From Podospora bellae-mahoneyi (lineage: Eukaryota > Ascomycota > Sordariomycetes > Sordariales > Podosporaceae), in contig NC_085884.1 in the NCBI RefSeq assembly GCF_035222275.1, positions 3,658,001 to 3,722,000 of the forward strand: a DNA stretch of 64,000 bases, written 5' to 3'. Below, in pieces: positions 10,816 to 22,804 of the stretch (its first letter is position 1; each line of letters starts with the position of its first letter). Made by a program: the position numbers and the translations under genes. The notes beneath the pieces were generated by a model. It did not search any database, was not told the DNA's origin, and was given only the letters and a program-made list of their open reading frames with translations.

Positions 10816-12533
10816 CTAAAAGTCCAGGCCCCCCTCCTCCTCCCTCTCCCTCTTCACTCTCACAAACTCCCTCTCCTCCCTCAACAGCCCATGCACAAAC
10901 CCCCTGAACTGATCAATATAAGGCTTGATACTCGTCCTCTCCCACTCGGCCCCCCTTCTGTCTTCATCATCCCCCTCCTTCTTCACCACCCCACCCGCCG
11001 TATCAATCTCATTCACCAACCCCCCAATCGTCGGCACACCCAACGGATCAAACCCGTCCAGATCATCCGTATCAATCGGCACACAAACCCTCCCGGTCCC
11101 AGGGTGCACCACAAACGGACTCTTCAACAAATGCGTCTTTTGCTCCGTAACCAAAATATCCAGCCGTGGATACGTATACTCCAGCACGATATCCTGCTTC
11201 GCCTCCAACAAATCCTTCGTATTCACACTCCCCATCGTCTTGGCCACCGAATCAATATCCCCCCACTTGATCACCGACGACCGCCCCGGATTAGCCTCCC
11301 ACTTCTCCTTCAGCGCCACCCTCAACTTAACATCAGGAAGCAACATCAACAACTTCTCCGCCCTATCCTCCTCCCTCCACGGGTCCTGCCCCTCAAGCAC
11401 ATCCGTCAAAAAGTGCTCCTTGAGAATCCCCAAACTCCTCGCCAGATGCGGATGCAAAGGCCTCCTGACATTAACCCTCTTCCCCGTCTTCTCCCCCCCC
11501 TTGACCACCGAGAAATAATTCCCAATCGCCTTCCTCTTGTGATCATCCAACCCCCTCGCCTTGCGATCACAGACCCAAGCGTGCGCACCTCTCCTCCCGC
11601 TGTACACCCACATGACATGCTCATACCCAAAGTCCTCTTTCAGCGCCACCCCCAGCACCTTGATCGCCATGGTGATGAACCGCCAGCACTTCCCACAAAT
11701 GTTCGCCTTGTCGCAGCACGTCCGAACGTCGTCGTAGTCCGTCAGATCGATGTCAAAGCAGAGCTCCTTCGCCACTGGCTTGAAGGCGCTCGAGTTGCGA
11801 AACGTCTTTCGATCGCGGGGGTTGGCCGTGTAGATGGGGCCGATCTCGATGCGCTCGGGGAGGTGCTTGAAGACGTCTTTGCGGAGGAGGTCGAGAGTGG
11901 CGTAGGATTGGAAGCGGAAGACGACACCCCCGGAAAGCCAGAGGGAGAACTCGCGGTGTTTGAAATCGGGGGTGGGGGTGGGGGAGTGGTTGAGCCATTG
12001 GAAGTAGTGGCGCCAGGGGAAGAGGAGCTGGTAGAAGGCGCGGAGGAGGTCGGGGTTGGAACCACCGCCGGAGGAGGCGGCTGGGCTGGATAAAAGTGTC
12101 AGTGTTGTGATGGTGGGGGGGAAAGAGGAGGATGGGCATACCCTGGAGATGAAGGCGGTACTTGGCCTGTGACCAGATCTTTGTTGGTGTGGTTGTTCTT
12201 GCCAGTGAACTCATCGTCCGAATCGGAATCCATCCCGTCGAACAGATCCTCGAGTTTGATGTCGGATTTGGTTTCCTGCTTGATTTCGACGGGGGCGTCT
12301 TCTTCTGCTGGGGCGCTTTCTTCTGCTGGGGCGCTGGAGGGTGGTGGTTGTTGCTCGACGGCGGCGGGGGGGACTACGGGTGGGGATTCAACTTCGTCGA
12401 CGTCGGCCATGAGGAGGTCCTCGTCTGTTAAGCCGCCGTTGCCTAGGTTGAGGGTAGTGTCTTCCATTGTCGGGGTGAGCTCAGTTCGAGCTGGGGGGTC
12501 TTGTTGTTCGGGGGTTGATTCTGAATGGGGCAT
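10816..12533 (-). CDS. pri1: DNA primase catalytic (small) subunit PRI1
   Basis: Makes the RNA primer within DNA polymerase alpha-primase. Two exons, 12533-12142 and 12085-10816, encode 553 residues; the 56-base intron has GTATGC and TCCAG ends, chosen over a second CAG five bases on because only this one keeps the frame into the SSGGGSNPDLL region. Residues 1-135 are an acidic, disordered leader absent from the 420-residue animal enzyme. The catalytic domain shows SLWLSGGVVFRFQSY, the two-Asp motif FDIDLTDYDD, the zinc-site cluster CCDKANICGKCW and YSGRRGAHAWVCD. It diverges from the GH5 gene. Two MCB boxes lie about 150-180 bases upstream, which fits G1/S expression. Confidence 0.95.
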
Positions 12534-12679
12534 TGTTTTGTTTGTGGTGGTTGAAAGACTTTATTGTCTGTCAGTTTAGTATAAGAGCCGTTGTTGGATT
12601 GGCACAGAGAGACTTGATGGTAATGCTGAACGTTTGTCTGTTGGGGGAGGGACCCTGGTGGCCTTGAATTTTGGACAGG

Positions 12680-12713
12680 ACGCGTCGAGCGAATCTCAGA
12701 GCGCGTCACGCGT
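12680..12713. promoter_or_regulatory. Paired MCB (MluI cell-cycle) boxes upstream of PRI1
   Basis: ACGCGT occurs at 12680-12685 and again at 12708-12713, with an overlapping-type CGCGTC at 12702-12707 between them. They lie 147-180 bases upstream of the PRI1 start. ACGCGT is the site of the MBF (Swi6/Mbp1) regulator of G1/S genes, and DNA primase is a classic target in yeasts. Function here is inferred. Confidence 0.6.
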
Positions 12714-12750
12714 AAAGTGGCCCCCACTTGTACCGCTGGGATGGTAGGAA

Positions 12751-12766
12751 CATAACCCTAACCCTA
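12751..12766. promoter_or_regulatory. Telobox-like CATAACCCTAACCCTA
   Basis: Contains TAACCCTAACCCTA, the complement of just over two TTAGGG telomere units, in the PRI1/GH5 divergent promoter. Short telomere-like boxes in fungal promoters can bind Myb-type telobox proteins. Here the role is inferred. Confidence 0.45.
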
Positions 12767-13211
12767 CCACTTACATGAGAGCGGCAGCTTTCGGGACCGC
12801 ATCATAGACGCATACGCAAAGATGGATCTCAAGGTTGTCTCTGACAGGGCTGGAACCAGGAAAGATGGACGCCCCGATGGTACATACATGCCCGCGATGC
12901 CTTCTGATGAAAGGAGAGAATTGTCTCTTGCTTTTCTTCACGATCCGAATAAGAGCTGCAGTTTTGATCTCATATCCAATCATTGCTCCTGCTGGTTGCC
13001 ACTTGCGTCTCCAAATGATGGCCGGCCCAAGCGTCCGGCTCGCCTGGTCACCCTTGTCTCGCCCACGTCATTCACTGCGCCCCGGCGTGGAACAAGGGGC
13101 AGGCGCTCACTCAACAACGAACGACCACTGCCCTAACTCCTAAACTGAACAAGCCCACCGTTATCCGTAACCTTCTGCTGCCTTCGATTCTCGAGATTTA
13201 AAAAAGCAAAA

Positions 13212-15581
13212 ATGACCGGCGCCGGCTTTCGATTGATTGTCGAAAATGGCAAGTTTCGAGACGCCCACGGCCGCCAGATCACCCTCCGAGGCATCAATGT
13301 CGCCGGCGATGCCAAGTACCCCAGCATACCCGACCAGCCTTCCCACATGGCCGAGAACTTCTTCGACGGCGACAGTGTCAGGTTCACAGGACGACCGTTC
13401 CCCAAAGAAGAAGCCCATCTTCACTTCTCGAGGCTAAAACGCTGCGGTTACAACACCATCCGCTATGTTTTTACCTGGGAGGCCATCGAAGCCGCCGGGC
13501 CGGGTATCTACGACGAGGAGTGGATTGATAACACGATAGGTGTCTTGCGCGCTGCGAGGGACTATGGATTTTACATTTTCATGGATCCTCATCAGGATGT
13601 GGTGCGTATTTTGTTGTTCTTGTCTGGCTGCGGCAGAGTGCCTTGTGTCTGATGCTATCCGTGCTCGTTACAGTGGTCGCGATTCTCGGGCGGATCTGGG
13701 GCGCCCATGTGGACGTTGTACGCTGCCGGTCTGAACCCACAGAGCTTTGCTGCGACGGAAGCTGCTATTGTACACAATGTCTATCCGGAACCCGAGAAAT
13801 TCCCAAAGATGATTTGGTCAACCAATTACTACCGCCTTGCTGCGGCTACCATGTTCACCTTCTTCTTTGCCGGCAAGACGTTTGCGCCGAAATGCATCAT
13901 TGATGGGATGAACATCCAGGACTACCTGCAAGGGCACTTCATCCGTGCCTGTGAGCATTTGGCCAAGAGGATACACGAGGCTGGCGACATTGAGAACGAT
14001 GTCGTCTTTGGGTGGGAGAGCTTGAACGAGCCAAACAAGGGCATGATCGGGTATGAAGACATCAGTGTAATTCCGAAAGAGCAGAATTTGAAGAAGGGCA
14101 CGTGTCCGACGATATGGCAGACCATTCTGACCGGGTCAGGGCGGGCTGTCGAGGTTGAGACGTGGGATATGGGTCAGATTGGGCCCTACAAAGTAGGGCG
14201 GACGTTGGTGGATCCCCATGGCGAGGTTGCGTGGTTGCCGGCCGACTACGACGAGTCCCGTTATGGGTACAAGAGAGATCCCGGGTGGAAGCTGGGCGAG
14301 TGCATCTGGGCTCAGCATGGGGTATGGGACCCGGCTACCGATACGCTGCTCAAGAAGGACTACTTTGGGATACACCCGACGACGGGGGAGCATATTGACT
14401 ATCCTTATTTCACCAACAACTTCTTCATGGAGTACTTCCGGGCATACCGGGATGCTATTCGAAGTCACCACAAGAACGCCGTGATCCTTCTGCAAGGCCC
14501 GACGATGGAGCTCCCGCCAAAGATCAAGGGGACTCCGGATGGCGATGACCCTCTTCTCGTTTATGCCCCGCATTGGTATGACGGCATCACTCTGATGACC
14601 AAGAAATGGAATCGGTACTGGAATATCGATGTAATAGGTGTCTTGCGCGGGAAGTACTGGACCCCGGCTTCGGGTCTACGGTTCGGTGAGACGGCTATCC
14701 GAAAGTGTTTTGCGGAACAACACGCAACCATGAGGCAAGAGGGCTTGGACTACATCGGAAACGTGCCTTGTGTCATGACCGAGTTTGGTATCCCATACGA
14801 CATGGACGACCAGAAGGCGTACAAGACGGGGGATTACGCCAGCCAGTCGGCTGCCATGGACGCCAACCACTTCGCCGTGGAGTCTTCCGGTCTGGAGGGT
14901 TACACGCTGTGGCTCTACATGACCAAGAATGTGCACGAAAGAGGAGATCAATGGAATGGTGAAGATCTTTCCATCTTTTCGATAGACGACAAGCTGCTTC
15001 CTGTCTCGCCGATACCCCGATCACCCTCGACATCGAGCCTCCTCAAACCCGGCGACGGCAGCCAGCGCAAAGAAGTTGATGATGACGGCAGTGTCACGCC
15101 AGCTAACCTCAGGCGGTCCATCACCAACCCGTCCATCTCGAGTGAGGTGACCAGTCGGCAGCCCGAGCTCACTGTCGCTCCTGGGTACCGAGCTGCCGAA
15201 GCCTACGTGCGACCGGCACCTGTCGTTACGGTCGGGACTATCAAGAATTACTTTTTCGATCTCAAGCAGTGCCAGTTCAACATGACCATCATCGCCCATA
15301 AAGCAGCCGAAACAGACACGCCGACGATCATTCTCCTTCCTGATTACCATTTTCCAAAGGATGAGTGCATTGTGGAGGTGAGCTCGGGGAAATGGGAGAT
15401 CAGCAGTGATGAGGAGGAGTTTATTATGCTGCAGAGGTTGAGGTGGTGGCATGGGAAGGGAGAGCAGGTGTTGAAGATTACGGGGGTGGTCAAGAAGCAT
15501 AACATTGGGGAGGGGGAGGGGGGCTATTATGATCAACTGAGTAATGCTGTGGATTTTGTGGGGAGTTGCTCGGTGATGTAA
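13212..15581 (+). CDS. egh1: GH5 (subfamily 12-like) sterylglucosidase / glucosylceramidase, EGCrP2/Egh1 type
   Basis: Predicted intracellular beta-glucosidase that removes glucose from steryl glucosides and possibly glucosylceramide. Two exons, 13212-13601 and 13674-15581, give 765 residues; the 72-base intron (GTGCGT...TACAG) falls inside the conserved DPHQDV-WSRFSGGSGAP. The GH5 catalytic pair is visible: the acid/base Glu at about residue 249 in ESLNEPNKG and the nucleophile Glu at about residue 500 in VMTEFGIPY. No signal peptide is seen, which fits the cytosolic or vacuolar Egh1 group. A Ser-rich linker (about 590-650) separates the barrel from a beta-rich C-terminal domain. The length matches yeast YIR007W. 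It is divergent from PRI1. Confidence 0.9.
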
Positions 15582-16918
15582 ATGTGAACGATGGATTGAG
15601 AGGATGGCGCATACGCTTTTTTTTTTTTTTTTTTTGGAAGGGGGGCTGGGGGTGTTGAAAGGGGCGCAGCAAGTACATATACATATGGTTCTTGAGGTTT
15701 GATAGAGAGGATCAGCGATACCTTATACATTTTATTTTGGTAACATAGGGCGTTTGGTAAGTAAGGGAGTATATATAATGAGGGATGAGTAAATGAGATA
15801 TACGAAATTGGGAAGTTTTCTGGATCGTTCCTGTTGGGTGTATCATGATGTCTGGGGATACTTTGACACCTCGACTCTTCGAGATACCTTACCAGAGCCT
15901 CAGACAGGTGATATCATGTTTGGGTGCCCGGCTGGACGGGATCATGCCCATTCCCACAGGGAACGGTGGTGGTGCAGCTAGGGGCAGTGGTGAAGACGGC
16001 GTGAAACTCTTATCTACTTAACGGCTGCCTTGTAGACGGTGGTAAACCAAGTCCAGATATCAATGCATCTCTTGGGGAAGCGCCCTGAGAGTGCCCTAGT
16101 CCCTGAGCTGCAGGAGGGTGGTGTCCGCTGCTGCACAGCCAATACCCCACTCCCACCACCCCGGCTTTGCCCAAGATTGGGCCCCGCTTCATCATCCCAT
16201 TCGTCCACCCACCGTGGACCTCTGCTCCTCCTGCCTTGTGAGTTGCTGTCCAACAATCCCGAAGCGCTTCTGCCCATCGCACATTCTAATAAACGACAAA
16301 GGGAGAGGAGAAGCGGGACACAGCCGCGCTGCCGCCCTGGCCTGGCCTGGTCCTTCTTCCTTTCTCTTTTCTCCACCCCGTCGTCGTCGTTGTCGCAAAT
16401 CACCATCTCCACAGGTGCTCCTTTCCGACCTTGGATGCGCCGAGGATCTGATCAGGATCACAAGTGATCGATTACCTGCTACCTACCTACCTACGCCGCA
16501 TCTTTTCTCTCTCTCTCTCTCTCTCTCTCTCGTGTGCCACCGGCTTGTGACGACAACAAGGCTTCGAACGTCCACCGCTGATACCACCGTCGATTACCTA
16601 CCTGCCGTCCTACCAAAAGTTACCCACATAAAATCTCTCCGCGCTGCTGTCTTTCGTTTGGTCCAGACGTGATTGGGTTTCTCGAACAAACCAGGCAACT
16701 TTTTTGACAACCTCTTTATTATACACATCATCTCTCGTGATCTCTTCTTCTGCCAAAAGTCTCTTTGCTCATATAGTGCGCCCACCTCTATATCTCGAAA
16801 GCGGGAGCGTATCTCCCCTACCCTCCGCTCCCCGAAGTGTGTTGGGCGAAACAAAACCATCATCGATTTTACACTCCCAGAGTTTCTGTAGCTATAAAAC
16901 GAAAAAGAGGAAGACAAA
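15582..16918. other. Intergenic region and long 5' leader of BCK1
   Basis: No gene is supported in these 1.3 kb. A T-run lies at about 15617-15635 just after the GH5 gene, and a CT dinucleotide run at about 16504-16532. The pyrimidine-rich part before 16918 looks like the promoter and leader of BCK1, as is common for highly regulated kinases in filamentous fungi. Confidence 0.55.
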
Positions 16919-17379
16919 ATGTACAACCCTCCCGGACAAAGGGACGCAACCCGCCCCTTCCACGTCCCGCCACCTCCTCCGCCCATGTCCCCTCCACCGC
17001 CAACCGTCGGGATCAACAACCCCATGATGACAATCCCCCCTCCTCCCCCTCGCCATCCAAACGCCCCCTCAACAGCCGGCAACGTCCTCCTCCCTCCTCC
17101 CCCCTCGGGCCCCCCACCAAACAGCGGGTTTCCAAACAGTGCGATTGCCCCCCCAAGTGCGCTGGGATCAACCGCGCCGTGGCATGGGACATGGGGAAGG
17201 GCATACGACGGGAGAACAGCGTTCAACATCCCGCCTCCTCCACCGGGTGGTGGTGCTGGCGGTGGTGGTGGGGGGGGGAGTGGTGGTGTGCTGAGGGCTT
17301 ACGATCCAAAGTATCACGCTCAGGTTCTTGCGGCTGGGAATAACGGGGCGACGTACACTGTCCCGCCTCCTCCACCTCC

Positions 17380-17415
<36 letters not shown>

Positions 17416-20400
17416 ACAGCAACAACAGCAACAACAACAACAACAACAACAAGGTGATCAGATGGGGGCGCTGACAAGTGCGACATATATTCCGCAGGGA
17501 GATACCTATGGTGAAGGGGTGGGTATACCCGGGCTGGGGCTGGAGGATAGCGCTATAGGGTGGAACATGGGTGCACATTTGGAGTCTGCCACGGCGACGC
17601 CGCTGGATGAGAGTTCGGGGAGGGATAGGTTGTACGCGAATGCTATGGCGCAGCGGGGGTCGTCGACGACGAGCAATGCTACTGTCTCTTCGGTTTCTGT
17701 CCCGCCTGAGCTGGCGGCGCAGTGGCCGATGGAGAAGGTGCTGGGGTGGTTGCAGGCGAATAGCTTTTCGAGTCACTGGCAGGAGACGTTCAAGTATCTT
17801 GGGCTGGACGGGGCGAGGTTTTTGGAGTTGGGGAGCAGTCATGGGGGAAGGGGGAATTTTGGGATGATGCATCAGCAGGTTTATCCGCGGTTGCTGGCGC
17901 TGAGCGGGCCGGAATGGAACCAGGCGAGGGAGAGGGAGGAGGGGAAGAGGATGAGAAGGTTGGTGAGGAGTATTGTTACGGGGAGGCCGGTGGAGGTAAA
18001 AGGGGGGAGGTTAGGCGGGGGACAGCAGCAGCCGCAGCATGCGAGGCAGAATTCGACGAGCGCCCCGCCCGCGGTGACGGGGGGTCAGACGGGGAACAGG
18101 TCGGCCGAGAGCCCTAATGTGAGTGTGGATGATGGGTTTTGGGATACGGCAGTGACAGATGTTGATGATGGTGACAAACAGACGCCCAATCCGATCAAGA
18201 TCCCAGAGTTTGGGTTTAGCAGGAGGTTCTCCCAGTCTCGCGCCACGACGATGCCTACGCTCAGCAGCACCATGCCGACGGATCACAGAAACATGATGAA
18301 AGAAATTGACACCAGCCGCCGCCACAGCCCGACGTTGAGTGAGTCCGGCGAGGCGGGTGGCACATTCCGTGGTGGTTCGACCCCGTTGAGCGGAGGCGGC
18401 GGCGGCGGCGGCGGCGGCAGGGACAGCCCGAGTGCCGGAAGCCCGAATCCCGCCTCGGGTCTTTTCCCGTCCTCCACTGCTGGAAATCTCTCAGCGTCTC
18501 CACACAGCAGCAGGTTCGGCCACCGATCGCGAAACAGCACCGACTCTGTCTCGTCCAGTGCAGCAATCTACGGCAGCGGTGTACCTGCCGACGCGGCCGC
18601 CATGTTGAAGAGCGGCATGAATATCGCAGATGTGGTGAATGCCGCCCGGAATGCGAATGACAGGCGGCATGCCCAGGATGGGGGGAGGCCGTCTCCGCAG
18701 GAGTCTGGTGGCGGGGATAGGAGTGCGGGAGAGCCGCCTGGGAGCGCAAAGGGGAGTGGTTCGTTCTTGTCGATTTTTACGAGGAAGAAGCACGGGAGGA
18801 AGGATGATGGGTTTGGGGGGGATGAGGATTCGCCGACGAGTCCGGGGTTGAGTTTTAAGCCGCAGAGCTTGGGGGATAACAGGCCGGGAAGCAGTGCGGG
18901 CACGTACGGGCATCATCATGCGGGCAATGTGAGGGCGAATCGGGGCGGGCCGAGGGTGTTCATTCTTGCCACGGCTGATTGTTGGAATTATCGGATGCTG
19001 GATGTGACGGATATCGAGACGGCATCGGATTTGAGGCAGTTGATCTGCATCAATTTGGGGTTGCCCGAGAGCGAGGGGGCTCACCTCTACCCCACCGAGC
19101 TGGGCAGGTTTGAGCATGATGGGGAGGCTCTTGATGATTCGAAGCTGCTGGCTATCAAGGCGCAGAGGGCTGATGCGATTGGAACGCTGAAGCTGTTTGT
19201 CCGTGTGGGTGGACCGCCACAGATGCGCCAGACGGGCGCCCAGATCGCCATGGACGAGGAGACTTATGTCAAGCTGAACGGAAGGATGCGGTCTAGTTCG
19301 TCGCCGCCGACCTCGAGGCAGAACACGCTGACGGGCAAGGAGGGAGAGGACAAGATGCTGACTGCAGAAGCGATCGAGTACCGGACCGAGCAGCTGAGGA
19401 AACAAAAAGAGTATCTTGCCAAACGTAAGCAGGTCGCTGAAAACAATCACGTTGCTGACAGGAGCCCCTCGTCTTCCATTGTTGGCAGAACCGTCGATTT
19501 CGACCAGCCTCGGCACTCGCCCTTTGAGGACCGAAAGATGGACACTTTGCTGCCCCAGCGCAAGCCGCCGGCGCCCCCTAGCGACCCCTCGGCCACGCTG
19601 ATCAAGGCGAACTCGTTGAAGAAGACGGGCCACGGCCTGCGCCTGTCGGGCGACAGCGGGTACCACCCCAAACGGAAGACGTCGTCTGACTTGCGCAGCA
19701 GCGGCGACGTCGTGTTTGAGAAGCAGAAGCGATGGGGTCCCGTAGCCGACCCGTCGGCGGGCATCGGGGCGCTGCTAGTGGGCATGAGCGACGGCATGGC
19801 CAGCATAGCGCGGCCCCGGCCAGGGGGTGGCATGATGCAACAACGACAGCCGTCGCCGCACCGGGTGGCCACGGAACCTATCACGTCCCAGGAGCTTCAA
19901 AGAGGTAAGAAGGCCATGTCAACTGTCAACTTTGGACCAGCGCACCAACGAGAGAGATCTGGTTCTGGCGGAGGAAGTCCGAGACCGGGAGGGATGCCGG
20001 GCTCGCCGGGCTCTTACACGTGGAGCTCGAAGAACGTGCCCTTCCTTGTTCCGGACTACTCTCCCAACGGGACACCTGCTCCTCCCCCGTCGTCGCGGAT
20101 GCCGGATGGTGGTGGGAGTTGTGGTGATGGATGCCTGGACCAGAATCACAACCACCAAGCTCAAAATGGAACAATTGCTAAGATGCGTAATGTAGCGCGC
20201 GCCCCGTCGCCCGGGAACGTCAGCCCAAGCTCCCGACGGCGGCCGAGCGATTCCTTCAGCAGCCAGGCGGCTGTAGCCAAGAAGCGGAAATCACACGGTC
20301 CGGATACCGATTTCACGGACAACGATGTGACCTTCTCGGCGAGCTCGATGCCGGCGAGTAAGAAGGTGGACGACTCGGACTCGGATGATGATTCGGATGA

Positions 20401-22367
20401 TGGGCTGTTTGCCATTCCCATCGCGGCGAGGAACTCCGGTCCGGACAAGGGCAAGACGACAGCGCCAGCCGAAGGGAACAGCGGCGATTCGGATGGTGCT
20501 TCCGGCACCAGCACCGGGAAACGGCCGAGTTTGAGGCTGAACACGAGGTCGGGGAGCAACAGCCGGGCGAAGAAGACGCTTTCAGTGGCGTTTGCCGCCT
20601 CGCCGCAGTCGAGCAGTGCGGGGGGGAAGACGCCGTTGGAGGATGATGATAGCGGGAGGTCGTCTTCGCAGAGGAGGGGGACGCCGGGGACGCCGCAGAG
20701 TGAAGGGGGGTGGGACTCGGAGGAGAAGGACAGCAAGATTAGCAGGAGGAAGTCGTTCATCGAGAAGGACGTGTGGGCCAATCGTCCTCCGACGGACGCG
20801 CTGGTTAACAACCTGGAGGATTTCTTTCCCGACCTGGATGTTGACCAGCCGGTGCTGGAGGAGGGGGTGGATCAGGAGCCGCCGTCGCCCATTGCGGAAG
20901 GGGATGAGAACAATCAGGGGAGCGCTTCGGTGCCGCCGTTGCCGCCGCTGCCCCCGGGGTTGTCGACTGGGAAGTTGCACACTTTTTACAATGACAACGA
21001 CACCTTGGGATCGGATGAGTCGACGCTCAAGGCGCTTGAGTCGAGGCCTGTGTCGATGCAGTCGCTCGCGCATAGGAGCATCAGGCGGTCGGGAGGGGGC
21101 GGCGGGTTGGGGAGGATGAAGTCTATCCGTGAGGTGGCCAGGGGGGCGAACGAGTTTGGCAAACGGTACACCCAGGGCCCTGGCCAAATCGACGCTCAGA
21201 GCTCCGCCGCCGCTGCGGGGAATAGAAACACCAACCTGATGAGGAGGAAGAGCACAAAAATGTTCAACGCCAACATCGTCCAGATCCAACCCGACAGGGG
21301 GTCCCTCAACCTCGCCATGGGAGGGCTGACCACCATCCCCCAAGACAGCCTCCCGACCCGGTCCACCAACAGCAGGGAGAGCATCCCCAAACGCCAGACC
21401 ACCTTCCGCTGGTTCAAAGGTCAGCTCATCGGCAAGGGAACCTTTGGCAGAGTTTACTTGGGCATGAACGCCACGACGGGCGAGTTCCTCGCCGTCAAGG
21501 AAGTAGAAGTCAACCCCAAGGCCGCCCAGGGCGACAAGAAGAAGATGCAGGAGCTGGTCGCCGCGCTGGACCAGGAGATCGACACGATGCAGCATTTGGA
21601 TCACGTCAACATTGTGCAGTACCTCGGCTGCGAGAGGAAAGAGACGTCGATCTCCATCTTTTTGGAGTACATCTCCGGCGGCAGCATCGGCTCCTGCTTG
21701 CGCAAGCATGGGAAATTCGAAGAACCCGTCGTCGCGTCTCTGACTCGGCAGACGCTGTCTGGGCTGGCGTACCTCCACAGAGAAGGCATCCTCCACCGCG
21801 ACCTAAAGGCTGATAACATCCTTCTCGACCTGGACGGGACGTGCAAGATTTCGGATTTTGGGATTTCGAAAAAGACGGATAATATCTACGGCAACGACAA
21901 GACGAATTCAATGCAGGGGAGCGTGTTTTGGATGGCCCCCGAGGTTATCAGGAGCCAGGGGGAGGGGTACAGCGCCAAGGTTGATATTTGGAGCTTGGGG
22001 TGCGTGGTGCTGGAGATGTTTGCGGGGAGGAGGCCGTGGAGCAAGGAGGAGGCGGTGGGGGCGATTTACAAGATTGCCAACGGGGAGACGCCGCCTATTC
22101 CGGAGGATATCAGGGAGGTGATTAGCCCGGTGGCGATTGCGTTCATGTTGGATTGCTTTACTGTGTAAGTTTCTTTTTCTTCACAACGGCCCCGGGGATG
22201 TGGTTTGCTGACAGTAAGAGAACAGGGTCTCGAGCGAACGTCCGACGGCTGATGTTTTGCTCAGCCAGCATCCATTCTGCGAGTTGGACCCAACGTATAG
22301 CTTTTTGGATACGGAGCTGTATGCCAAGATTGCGGGGAGGGTTAATGATTTGGGGAGGGGGCAGTAA
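16919..22367 (+). CDS. bck1: MAP kinase kinase kinase of the cell wall integrity pathway (BCK1 / MIK-1 type)
   Basis: Acts below protein kinase C and above the MKK1/2 and SLT2-type kinases in cell-wall stress signalling. Two exons, 16919-22164 and 22226-22367, encode 1795 residues; the 61-base intron (GTAAGT...AACAG, CTGAC branch) joins CFTV to VSSERPTADVLL. The N-terminus is Pro-rich (PPPPPP blocks) with 24 consecutive Gln. A SAM-like domain lies at about 261-345 and a Ras-association-like fold at about 678-762 (FILATADCWNYRMLDVTD). Long disordered Ser/Pro regions follow. The kinase domain is at about 1495-1785 with GKGTFGRVYLG, Lys in AVKEVEV, HRDLKADN, DFG, GSVFWMAPE and DIWSLGC. A catalytic MAPKKK of full length, with no sign of damage. 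Confidence 0.95.
17381..17452 (+). repeat. Poly-glutamine tract (24 codons) in BCK1
   Basis: An uninterrupted run of 24 CAA/CAG codons encodes polyGln directly after six Pro codons. The first half alternates CAA-CAG and the second half is mostly CAA. Likely length-variable between strains. Confidence 0.95.
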
Positions 22368-22804
22368 TGAAGGCAAGGGGAGGTAATGGATAAAGGGAGA
22401 GTCTTTGGTTTTGGGAGGGAGACGAGCAAGCGTTTGAGTGTTTGTTACACACTCATAGATATATACACACACATACATACAGGCATGACATGTACAAGAG
22501 GAGGGGAGGGGCAAGCATAAGATAGCTTTGTTGTTATATAACTTTTTAGGTAGGAAGAAATGGAAGGTCTGTTGGAGGGGATATCACGATGTATTGGTAA
22601 AGTTCAAAAACCAAGAGAGCGTCTTTCTACTTCAAGCAGTTCTCTTACTTGCTTGACAACATTATGATAAAAATCAACAATCCAAAAAAAAAAAAAAAAA
22701 AAAGACCCATCAAACGCCATTTTATCCCTTTGCTTAACTTGATGAAAGACCCCCAGGATCCAAAATCGTATACATTTATATAATATATATCTCCATCTCC
22801 CCCT
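22368..22804. other. Short convergent spacer between BCK1 and GH47 mannosidase
   Basis: No gene seen. Contains the two 3' ends and an A-run at about 22684-22703. Confidence 0.6.

Larger units (their letters stand above)
12534..13211. promoter_or_regulatory. Divergent promoter region PRI1 / GH5 glucosidase
   Basis: No coding sequence is supported in these 678 bases. The region contains a close pair of ACGCGT boxes and an additional CGCGTC nearer PRI1, and a two-and-a-bit unit telomere-like repeat at 12753-12766. Confidence 0.6.

Noticed and set aside
10744-12093. 449-codon + strand frame opposite PRI1
   Set aside because: Antisense shadow produced by codon bias in PRI1; Pro/Leu/His/Arg-rich and unlike any family. 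The same holds for the frames opposite BCK1 (20582-21796), GH47 (23344-25035) and RPN3 (33590-34756).
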